DNA from: Oikopleura dioica | Taxonomy: Eukaryota > Chordata > Appendicularia > Copelata > Oikopleuridae | Length of the DNA stretch: 64,000 bases | Direction of reading: 5' to 3' | NCBI GenBank assembly: GCA_907165135.1 | Contig: OU015566.1 | Span: forward strand, 5,316,157 to 5,380,156 | Shown here: positions 55,013-64,000 of the stretch, piece by piece | Position numbering within the stretch: the first letter of the stretch is position 1 | Layout of the letters: each line of letters begins with the position of its first letter | The notes under the pieces: generated by a model | Seen by the model: only the letters and a program-made list of their open reading frames with translations | What the model was told of the DNA's origin: nothing | Databases searched by the model: none | Program-made: the position numbers and the translations under genes

Positions 55013-56873
55013 AAAACTCTCTTTCCTTGAGGTTGATTCGTTTTTCGCCGAGTGCCAGCAGTTTCAGCACGTTTCGCAATTCTTTTTCGAGCATGACATT
55101 TCTTTCTCCACCAGCAAAAGTCGCTTTATCTTGTCCATAAAACTCGCCCGCTCCACCCTTCGCGCCCAACTCCTTCCTCAGCTTCTCCAGTTCCTCGTTT
55201 CTCACATCAACTTTTTTTTCTTCTTTTTTATCTAATCTCTCAATTTCTCTTTTCTGATTTTCGAGTTCGCGGCGATTCTTTTCTTTTTCTTCTTTCAAAA
55301 TCGACGCGTGTTTTTCAATTTCTCGTCGTGCAGATTTCGTTTCAGATTCGTTTTGCTAAAATTGATTAAATAGATGATTAAATAGATGATCACCATTTTC
55401 ATGTCGTCAATGATATTCCTCGAGTATTTAAAATTTTGTTCCAGTTCTAAATTCAATTTCTTCATTTTCGCGACTGCCTGCCATTTTCCATTTTCTTGTT
55501 TCAGTTTTTCATTTTCCTCACAAAGTTTTTTAATAAAATAGTCAAAAAGCATCGCATAAGAGGAAACAGATACTAACTCGATTTAGCTGACCGATTTCTT
55601 TATTTTTTTGCTTCGCTTCGTCTCTAAGTCGATCTTCCATGATTTCGTTGAAAGTGTCAAGTCGACGCTGAAGTTGTGCGATTGTCCTGTCTTTCTGCTC
55701 AATCTCTTCCGTGAGTCGCTGAACCTTATCATTCTCATTTGGAAAGGGAGGGGGAACGATGTTGCTCGGTCGTTCGCCGTTTTCAATTCGCTGTAAGAAA
55801 TCAACGAAGAGAGATTCAGCCCTGAGCTCGACCGCGTTCCTATGGCGTCGCTTGCGGTTAAGATAAGTGCATTTTTGAAGAAGATTTTCAAACTCTTCAA
55901 ACTCGTTCGTTTCGCCGAAAATTTCAAAGAGCGACGTTCGATTTCCTGTTTGGATGTTTGTCACTAAAACAAGCTAATAATAATCCAGCTTTCTGAGAAT
56001 AAACATACGAATCTCTCCGGTAAACGCTGTTCTTCCATCAACACGGCCGAAAGCATGCTCCAATGTCAATACTTCCTAAAAACCAAACTTCAAAAAAGTG
56101 GACTTTTACAATTTTCAAACCTGCAGAATTAAACCAAATCCCCAAACGTCCAGTCTTGGTGATATTTTTGCCTCTTCCTCGTGGTAAATTTCTATTGCAG
56201 TCAATTTATTAAAGCTTACTTGACTTGTTTACCTGGTGCAGCGTAAAGAGGAGTGCACTTTATGGGGCTGTCGCTCGACGTTGTCATGGTTTGTTGAATC
56301 GAGCGGACCGACTGGGTGCTGCCGAAATCACCCAGTTTGACCTTCGAAACGCATGTGTTTACGATTCCTGTGATATTTACTTACGGTTATAAAGTCAGAC
56401 TGGACAAAGATATTTTCGGGCTTCAAATCAAGGTGAAGCTTCTTCCTCTCGTGGCAGTAGCTCAAACCAGAGATGATTTGAGCACCGATGAGAGTCGCCT
56501 CTTCCATCGTCGGCTTTCGGCCGGCATCTTTCATCTTCTGGATCCAGTCGGCAAGACTGCCTCCAGCGCAGTACTCCATGATAATGAAGCACATGGACCC
56601 AAACGCCCAATCTGGAGTTTGTCGATCCAGAAAGTCGATGAATCGGACCACGTTCGCGTGATCTAAACAATTCAACACAAAGAAATAAGAAATTAACTAA
56701 CCGAGACTTTGAAGATTCGCTGCTTCTTGTCGCGCATTTTCCCACTGGTCTGCATCATGAAGATAGATTGCCTTGACCATAACGGTTTCTCGTGTTGCTG
56801 TATCCAAAGCCTCAGTTACTCCTTTGTTCGTACCAAAACGAGCCTTGTCGATGTTGGCGTATCGTCCGTCCTT
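55002..56873 (-). CDS. Ser/Thr protein kinase with C-terminal coiled coil (NEK-like?)
   Basis: Exons: 56702-56873, 56385-56662, 56233-56341, 56121-56191, 56009-56075, 55578-55963, 55394-55516 and 55002-55355. All phases agree; the first exon and start are missing or unresolved. Motifs: a weak glycine loop (RFGTNKGVTEALD), Lys in VMVKAI, IIMEYCAGGSLADWI, catalytic loop HLDLKPEN (Leu replaces the Arg of HRD), DFG in KLGDFGST, the YAAPE site and the C-lobe DVWGFGLIL. The last 200 residues are charged and heptad-rich, as in NEK kinases. Lack of the HRD Arg implies no activation-loop phosphoregulation of the usual type. It seems active otherwise (Lys, Asp and DFG are all present). The NEK assignment is tentative. 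Confidence 0.75.
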
Positions 56874-57307
56874 CTTTTACCAAGTTACAGATTCGGGTTC
56901 AAGTAAAGTATACTTCTGATATTCTGTAACTCTTACAAAGAAACCGTCATTTAAACAATTCGCAAAGCTTTAACTGTATCTCTTATTGAAAAAACTCGGA
57001 AAGAAAAGATAGATTCTCGGAGTGAGATGAAATTGTTTCTCCTGCTGCATAAAGTACGTGCAAATATCAGATTGTTTAATGGTTCCGAAAATTGTTGCAG
57101 TATAAGGATTCTGAATTTCAAAGGTCGAAATAACGTAACGTTATTTAAAAGTTAGATTCAGAGCTTTCTTCATTTACATTTGTATTTAATGTATATTTTA
57201 TGTATGTAGGTATTTTTGTTTTCGAAAAGTTTCGTCTTGTGTGAACTCTGGCATATGTTTTCGAACTTGGCTAATAAATCGTAAAACAGCAACTCAAAAC
57301 TCAGAAA
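56874..57307. other. Divergent spacer
   Basis: 434 bp between kinase and glycosidase-like gene. It may include the missing 5' exon of the kinase (a short ATGACGGTTTCTTT|GTAAGA stretch near 56945 is a weak candidate, wrong phase). Otherwise AT-rich. Confidence 0.3.
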
Positions 57308-59571
57308 ATGAGAATTCTGACATGTCTAGCAGCAGAGGCACTGGCCAGAGAATTCCGTGGGGTCTGGATTACCACCGTCTCCAACATTGACTGGCCTAAG
57401 CAGCGCGGTCTCTCGCCCGAAGTCGCTCAGGCTCAGCTCATTGCCCAGTTAGATCTGGCGCAAGAGAACAACTTCAACGTCGTCGTCTTTCAAATTCGGC
57501 CCCAAGCTGATGCCTTTTATCGTTCAGAATTGGAGCCTTGGAGCTACTGGCTTACGAACAAGGAAAGTCCTCAAAATGTAAACTAGGAAACCTGCAAGAA
57601 CGAAAAGACACAGAAAATGCATATTAAGTCAGAGTAAAACATGCATTCTTTTGAGATGGGTTGAAAGTTGCGACTGTATTTTCAGATAAAGTTTAAGGAA
57701 AGCTCTCTTTAGAGGTTTGATTGAGGTTGTCAACGGTTTACCGTTTGAAAGCTGCGACTGTATCTTTTCCTCAGTCCATTGTGAGCCATTCTGTTTTTTT
57801 TCTGAATAAATCCGTTAAAATGATACGAAAAATAATCGCTTACCGAAAAATTCTCAGGGTCGGACTCTGAAAGTCAATCTGACTGAAGCTCGTTAGCTTG
57901 CGAGGCCTGAAGTAGACAACAAATCTAGAGAAAATTTGCTAAAAAGTTCTTTTTCCTGCAACTAGATTTATTGATAGCGCCCTCTTTCTAGAGAATTTTC
58001 AAAGTCTTAAAATTGTTTTTTCACGGCTTTTTTGCCATTCTCCCATTTTTTGAGACTTGAAAACAGCAAGGCGTCGACCCCGGATGGGACCCGCTAGAAT
58101 TCGCCATTACTGAAGCACATCGACGAGGTCTGGAGCTGCATGGCTGGCTCAATCCTTACCGAGCGAATGCTGCTGAATCGCAAAAGGACAATCTTGACCC
58201 TCTCAGTCCAGTTCATCAATATCCCGACTACGCTTACGAAATCGGCAAGTACATCTGGCTCGACCCTGGAGCAGACGAAATCAAGGCCCACACAAAAGCT
58301 GTGATCAGCGACATTCTCAACCGATATGACGTTGATGGACTCCACTACGACGACTATTTCTACCCCTACCCTTCATATAACAACTACCAAGGCTTTCCCG
58401 ACGATGCTACGTATGCCAAATACGTCAATGCCGGCGGAGCGATGAGCAGAGAAGATTGGCGAAGAGAGAATGTCAACGAACTCATTCGGGACACCTACGA
58501 GCTCGTGAAGAACCATAACAGCTATGTGAACTTCGGAGTCGCTCCTTTTGGAATTTGGCGGCCGGGAAACCCGCCTGGAATCGTCGGAATGGACGCCTAC
58601 AAAGATCTTTACTGCGACTCAAAGAAATGGCTGAACGAAGGCTGGTTGGATTACCTCGCTCCTCAGCTGTACTGGCCGATTGATTCGAGTGGACAGCCGT
58701 TTGAAGATCTTTACGACTGGTGGAATGAACAGAATTACGAAAAGAAACATGTGATGACGGGGCTCTATGCTTCGGGAGTGATGGAACATGTCAAGGACTG
58801 GCCGGCGCAAGAGATTGTTGATCAAATCGAACTCATGAGAAACAAACAGGTCGGATTTCGCGTTCAAAACCGGCAATATTTTAATTAAAATTCTAGCTCT
58901 CAACTGGAGTCGGAGAAATTCATTTCTCAATGCAGGCTTTTGAGAAAAACACCAAGGGTCTCACAGGAACTCGTTCTCTTCCTTGATTTCATCGCCAAAA
59001 AAAGATCGTGTGGCCTTTATTTCATCTTATTTGAACGAGTAAAAGATCTGCTCAAATCAACAGTCTACGCCAACAAATCGAATGTTCCCGCTCTTCCGTG
59101 GCGATTCAGCGGCTATCCTCCGATTCCTTCGGAACCACAGTTGAGAATCAACGACTGGACAATCGAAATCGAGCCGGGCTGGGATCATCGAAGCTACGGC
59201 CTTTACGAAAACGATCTGCTAGTGGATGTCATTGGAAACGCCGGCGAAGGAACGATCGTTTATAAAGTTCCAAAGGAGCTTCAGAACAAGAACTTGTGCT
59301 TCAAATCGATGAACAAGGATCGCCTTGAATCGGGCTGCACGAAAGTCTGCCACTTGGGCATCGTTGTCAACGATTTTTGGACTTGCGGGTGAATCAGAAT
59401 TCAAGCTTTCTTGTCTAACTGAAATTTAGTGACTTGAAATGCAACTTCGACTTGAACAACGCTCGAGTTTGCATGGACGGAATCGACGACGAGTACCTCT
59501 GCCACGCTGTTGGATGCCTTCATTGCCCGGCGAATCAGTACGGATACAGATGTCTTTGGGAAAATCAGTGA
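57308..59571 (+). CDS. GHL10-type glycosyl-hydrolase-like protein (DUF187 family)
   Basis: Five exons: 57308-57577, 58067-58849, 58897-58972, 59040-59388 and 59430-59571. Total 1620 nt, 539 aa. A short hydrophobic start (MRILTCLAAEALA) may be a signal peptide. The TIM-barrel family hallmarks follow: REFRGVWITTVSNIDWP, FNVVVFQIRPQADAFY, HGWLNPYRAN, IWLDPGADE, YDVDGLHYDDYFYPYP, NFGVAPFGIWRP, LDYLAPQLYWP and TGVGEIHFS. In bacteria this family acts on peptidoglycan-type or other glycans, with a GD-hYDDYF region as candidate acidic site. A C-terminal Cys-rich extension (about 90 aa) is not part of the bacterial domain. Introns and animal neighbours exclude simple contamination. The family is mostly bacterial, so horizontal acquisition is possible. 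Confidence 0.85.
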
Positions 59572-60033
59572 AAACAGCGACTCTCTGACTGATTTCTTAT
59601 AAGTTCAAAAATTGAATAAAAACGAATTTTTTAATCCCGAATTCAGGTCTAGCCTCTCGTATGAGCAGCAACGCTTACCTTACAGTACGCTACAAACACT
59701 GGCAATTATCGAATTCAAGAAATTCTTCTCGAAAAATGACCGCCGCTGATTGGCCGCCGCTATGAAGAAAAGCGTGGGAACGAACCACTACGACTTAAAA
59801 ATGAGAAAATTAAATTGAAGGACTTTTTATTTAAATTTTAAAATGTGACGTTATCATCTTGATATATGGTATCGTAGAAAAACCCAGTTTTCTTCGGGAA
59901 GGCAAAGAAAATGTCAAAATTAGAGAGCAAATGAAGAAATTTGTCCAAACTGAAGTCGGAAAAATCGGGCAATAAAATATGAACGCTTTGAAAAACCGTT
60001 ATTTACAAATATTTTATTCTTTCTTCATCGTTT
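59572..60033. other. Convergent 3' spacer
   Basis: 462 bp between glycosidase-like gene and an unknown minus-strand gene. AATAAA at about 59616 fits the former's poly(A) signal. Nothing else recognised. Confidence 0.4.
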
Positions 60034-60796
60034 TCAGTTCTCTTTGGGTGGGAGAATGTAATAATAATCGTTGGAAGGAATATCAAGATAAATAGTGCTT
60101 TTTTCCGAAGCTCTCGGCGGCGCTAGAAAATTTCCATCGGGCTCATTTTTCGTCATTTCGATTGCTTTCTTTTTGTCCTGTAGATCTAAGTAGCCAAGAT
60201 CTCGCGTTTCAGTGTTGCTAGAATTTTCGTTAGAAAAAGGGGGATGAAAAGGGAAATACCTGAAAATGGCTCCACTTTGATAAACAAATTTCATCAATTC
60301 TTCAATTTTGTATCTTTTCGTTTTCGGGCAGCTTTCAAAAATGATCATCGTTTTGAATTGATCTGTCTTTTCCACCCTTCGTTCGATCTTCCAGACGCTA
60401 CAAAAGATGGTACAGGGGTTGGTTATTTTTAACATGAACTCACTCGCAATCCTGACTTTTTGACATGCATCCGTGCCAGATTTTGATGTCTGGAGTTAGA
60501 TGAACAGCGATGTCGTCGATTTGAATGTACCATGTCGTTTTTTCATCAGTGACTGAAAAATGGTTTAGTTTTTTCATTTTCAAATTGAAAATTTTCTGAA
60601 TTTCTCCCGTTTTTACAGTAATTTTCAAAATTTTCCGTCAAAATAATAATTTTCTCGAATTTTCTGTTAAAAACTTACAAAGCCGTAGAACAGTAGAATT
60701 AGAAGCATCTGGCACTAGAACTCTTCTAAGTGTCATTTTGACAGGCATCCTCAAACAGCCAGGAATCGGCGCTAGATCTTTGATACTCTTTGGCAT
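60034..60796 (-). CDS. Unrecognised 182-aa protein with Tyr-rich tail
   Basis: Four exons: 60679-60796, 60444-60552, 60260-60397 and 60034-60217. GT-AG, total 549 nt. The last intron is 42 nt without a stop, so it could be retained. No signal peptide. The middle looks like a small beta/alpha domain (TWYIQIDDIAVHL, VWKIERRVEK, FKTMIIFESC, YKIEELMKFVYQSG), reminiscent of a PH/PTB-type fold but without proof. The tail has clustered tyrosines (YLDIPSNDYYYIL) in YxxI/L settings, as in signalling adaptors. Head to head with the CWF19L1-like gene, 0.9 kb apart. Confidence 0.6.
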
Positions 60797-61712
60797 TCTT
60801 CGATTTCTGAAAACACTTCTTTTTCTTTTCTGATTTCTACACTCGGGCTGATTGATCTATCTTTGCTTTTCAGACCTGGCAAACAAAAGGAAATTTGTAA
60901 TGAGATTTGCTTTTCTCTTTTTTTTTCACATGCGTTTAAAGAAACTGAGCTTTTTCCTAATAGGAAGGGCCTCTTTAAAAAAATAGCAATAAAAAGGGAA
61001 AACGATTAGTGGGCCAATTTTATTTGAAAACTTGAAAGTAAATTGTAAACAAGAAAAAGGCTTATTTACGGACTTTTTCATTCCTTTTGACACCCTTAAA
61101 ACTAAGTTGTTTAATTACCTTGAGCCTCCCGTTTCATCCCTTTTTCCAATCGATGCAAACTCCCGTAAAGAGTCGGATAACGATTTTCTCAGAGACCTCT
61201 TCATTTCAATTTTTTCCTCTATTTTGAATTTGCCCGGTAAAAATTGAGAATGCGCCCCTTATCTGATTCTTTCAACGCTGTTTTTAAAATAAGAAATTTT
61301 TTTACCTCGAAGATTTTTTTGGGCTCGACCTTTTAGATCGACTGTAATTTTTTCTTCTATGAAGCGTCAACGAGCCAAAGCACGATAAGCCGCAGCTTTT
61401 ATCTGACATTTTTCTTTTTCGCTTTATTTTTGCGCTCTTTTTTGCTGGGTTAATTAGAGTAGTGTCTTGATTACCGCCAATAAAGTGAGGAGAGTTTCCC
61501 CTCACTTCATCTACTTTCAGACTGTTTATTTATACTGACATGTGTCATTAAGGCTATCTTCTTAGCTGGAATCTGGACTTGAAAACCTGTGAATAGAACC
61601 TGAGGCGGACCCTTAGAGAGCTTTCATAGCCTGACTCAGGTTTCCTTCACAGGTTGGCGGGCCCTGACCTGAATCAAAGTCCCTCCTTTTATCCGATAAT
61701 CTTGTTTTCAGA
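60797..61712. other. Divergent intergenic region
   Basis: 916 bp between the Tyr-tail gene and the CWF19L1-like gene. A TTTCAG acceptor just before the ATG at 61713 suggests an upstream non-coding exon or a trans-splice site. Short frames at 61032-61247 and 61302-61505 have no support. Confidence 0.35.
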
Positions 61713-63793
61713 ATGGTAAAAATTCTAGTGACGGGCGATGTCCTAGGAAAACTGGACACGCTGTACAACCGAATTCGAAAATTACAAGCGAAAGGCCAGA
61801 CTTTCTCGGAACTTTACTGCGTTGGCTCGTTTTTCCCGACTGATGGATCGGAATGCCCGGAATGGGATGAATACAAAACTGGAGAAAAAAGAATTCCGAT
61901 TTCGACGTATATTCTTGGACCGGCGAATGTGGCTGAGTCCAAGTTCTATGCCGGGCTGGATAATGGGGGAGAGCTTTGTGCCAATATTATGTGCTTAGGT
62001 AAGGAATTTGAAGAATTAATTGCCGCTTCGTCAGTGATTTTTATATTAGTACTCTGATTACCTTTCATTTGGTGATTTGACTAGTGGAGAGCTAATTTTA
62101 AACTTTCTTCCCATTTTTCTTTTCTCAATTTTTCTTCTTTCAGGTCGCTGCGGAACGTTTACAACAGCTGATGGACTGCGAGTCGGATACCTCGGCGGCT
62201 CGGCGGAAGGAAAAGAAGGTTCTTCTGAATACCCAGTTCAGGCGAACGCGTGGAAGAAGCTAAAAGATCAGGTTCAAGGAAACACTTTGGACGTCTTTCT
62301 TTCTTCCTGCTGGCCACTCGGCATCACCAACAATGGCAACAGCCCTGATGACCCGCGACTGCTCCAAGTCGGCAACTTAGAAATCGCCAGAGCGACCAGA
62401 GAACTGAAGCCTCGCTACCACTTCGCCGGATTCGAACAGAAACACTACGAACGAAGACCTTACCAGAACAAGAGCGCGAAACTGCTGCAAATAACCAGAT
62501 TTATTGCCTTGGCGAATGTTGGAAATCCGAATAAAGAAAAGTATCTCTACGCGTTTAATATTACTCCCGGAGAGTTGACAGCGAAGAAGCCAGAGGATTG
62601 TACGGAAACGCCGTTTCCTGATGAAGCTGCTGCTAGAGCAAAAGGTACAATGATCTGTCATTTATAATCCAGAAGCCGCCTCGAGCGGCTTATCTAGCGG
62701 AGAACTAGAAATCCATGTTGTTACTGTATCATTTTCAGCAAACGCTGGAAACTACAGATGGTCACTACCAGACGGACCAGAACTGAAAGACGACCCAGAT
62801 GATCCAGACGCGATAGAAAGGAGAAAGCGGCAGCAGGCAATGACTGGCGAAGCGGGTGGAAAGCGACAGAGAAGGGATTTCGGTGATTGCTGGTTTTGCT
62901 TGGGAGGAGAACATGTTCGAAAACACATGGTAAGTGGCGAAATTCTAGTGCTCCTCCTTGATAATTGATTCGAGGTCGTGTCTGTCGGAGAACACTGCTA
63001 CGTAGCTTTAGCACGAGGCGGCGTAAACAGCCAGCATGTTTTGATTCTTCCGATTCAACACTACCAGAGCTCGCTGACTCTACCGAGCGACGTTTCGGCG
63101 GAAGTAGAAGAGTACAAAAAAGCGCTGAGAGAAATGTTCAAGTCGAGAGGATTGAGCTCGTTTATTTACGAAAGAAATTACAAAACAGATCATATGCAGA
63201 TTCAAGTTTTGCCCATTCACAAGAAATATAAGGTACAGTTATAAATTCTAGGGGTTATAAAGACATAACTAAAACGGCTTTCGGATTCATTTGAAAATAA
63301 AACATCATTCTTTCTTCAAAGTTATCTTCGTTGCCTGATGCATCTTGCTAGTAATTTTTAGGCGTTCATTTCATTATTTTTTCAAATAAGAAGTCAAAAA
63401 AACGATGCTTAAAATACTGAATGAAACAGCTGGCTAAATCTCATACCGCGGCCCCCTGCAAAACTGAACCATTTTTCCCAATGGTTCGTTTAAAACTTGA
63501 ACCGAACCATTTCTATCTCCTTTGATAAAATTTATGTTTTCAGCAACATATCCCAACGGCTCTGACAAAAGTCGGCCACGGAAGAACGGACAAAAACGGC
63601 TACCCGATCGAAATCGACTTTGTAGAACTACCCATGCTTGTGGACATGCGATCAGCTGTTCCTGGCCCTAGAACGCCCTTCTTTCTCTGCGAAATGGACG
63701 ACGGAACAAGATTGCTTCATCGAGTCAGAGGAGGATTCCCGCTCAATTTTGGGAGAGAAGCAGTTTGCGAACTTATAAACAAGCCTGAAAAAG
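61713..63793 (+). CDS. CWF19L1: CWF19L1-like (CwfJ-domain) protein, 3' end not resolved
   Basis: Exons 61713-61998, 62144-62644, 62739-62929, 62975-63232 and 63544-63793, GT-AG and phase-consistent. The N-terminal metallophosphoesterase-like half starts MVKILVTGDVLGKLDTLYNR and includes CVGSFFP and the FAGFEQKHYERRPYQN motif. The C-terminal CwfJ domains follow: FGDCWFCLGGEHVRKHM with VSVGEHCYVALARGGVNSQH and HVLILPI (HIT-like histidines), then GGFPLNFGREAVCELIN. These proteins relate to the Dbr1 cofactor Drn1/CWF19 acting on spliced intron lariats. After the 63794 donor the next acceptor (63960) reads into a stop after nine codons. The usual C-terminal DW..C segment is missing, so the true last exon may lie beyond the window. 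Confidence 0.88.
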
Positions 63794-64000
63794 GTAATTT
63801 TGAATAATCTACTAGACTCATTATCTCCCAGCTCAAAGAAAAGCCATTTAATTTTAATTTCAAGCCGTTCTTTTTTTCAACCTAAAACCTAAATAGGCAT
63901 AATTGTCGACTTCTTTTTCGAAGTTTTCGACAAATCAAAATAAAGCATTTTCTGTTCTAGCCAATCAGAGGCCCTACCACCCCTAAATGACCCCATAATT
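63794..64000 (+). other. Intron and possible last exon of the CWF19L1-like gene
   Basis: Begins with a GT donor (AAAAAG|GTAATT). An acceptor TCTGTTCTAG ends at 63960. The following frame stops at 63984-63986. It could be the genuine short end or intron sequence leading to an exon outside the window. Confidence 0.4.

Noticed and set aside
57308-59571. Bacterial contamination explaining the GHL10 gene
   Set aside because: Four GT-AG introns with consistent phases and flanking animal genes exclude a bacterial contig.

Overview
This window is eukaryotic, animal nuclear DNA. Nearly every gene can be rebuilt from GT-AG spliced exons whose summed lengths keep the reading frame. Introns are very short: the first six introns of the SLC43 transporter are 57, 43, 40, 40, 47 and 44 nt, and 36-45 nt introns occur elsewhere. 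A few donors look non-canonical, such as a GC donor shared by two protease paralogues. At least one gene pair is 7 nt apart on one strand, as in trans-spliced operons. These traits plus chordate-like domain mixes (sushi-trypsin, Ly6/uPAR, SLC43) make a larvacean (appendicularian) tunicate the best guess. This is inferred from gene architecture only.

Layout. 0.2-3.6 kb (-): secreted C-type-lectin/EGF-like protein. 3.9-8.4 kb (+): kelch-repeat membrane protein, copy A. 8.7-17.5 kb (-): complete CELSR/Flamingo adhesion GPCR (10 exons, 2603 aa). 17.5-27.6 kb: gene-poor stretch with inverted-repeat elements and one doubtful ORF. 27.6-29.3 kb (-): sushi-trypsin protease. 29.6-35.6 kb (+): kelch protein copy B, a diverged duplicate of A. 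35.8-37.5 kb (-): serine protease with a long Ser/Arg/Tyr/Asn-rich tail, followed by its decayed duplicate (37.7-39.1 kb). 39.2-40.8 kb (+): Ly6/uPAR-like GPI protein. 40.8-43.4 kb (-): SLC43 transporter (8 exons, 524 aa). 43.9-44.3 kb (+): small single-pass membrane protein. 46.2-49.5 kb (+): unrecognised 243-aa protein. 49.6-54.5 kb (+): MCTP C2-domain ER protein, with an intact intronless trypsin gene nested antisense in its first intron. 54.6-56.9 kb (-): kinase with coiled coil plus a closely spaced downstream gene. 57.3-59.6 kb (+): intron-bearing GHL10-type glycosidase-like gene, a possible bacterial acquisition. 60.0-60.8 kb (-): unrecognised 182-aa protein. 61.7 kb to the edge (+): CWF19L1-like RNA-lariat/debranching cofactor.

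The most unusual signal is a set of non-autonomous inverted-repeat elements, mostly in introns. Each has long terminal inverted repeats built from its own short tandem or palindromic subrepeat. Three have perfect 8-bp target duplications (hAT-like), and three simpler elements sit at TTAA sites (piggyBac-like). Three elements with unrelated arm repeats share a core motif around ATGCGCTCCGCGCC, suggesting foldback-like elements whose arms are replaced while the core persists. One of them interrupts the tail of the decaying protease copy; another lies 2 bp inside the donor of the last SLC43 intron.
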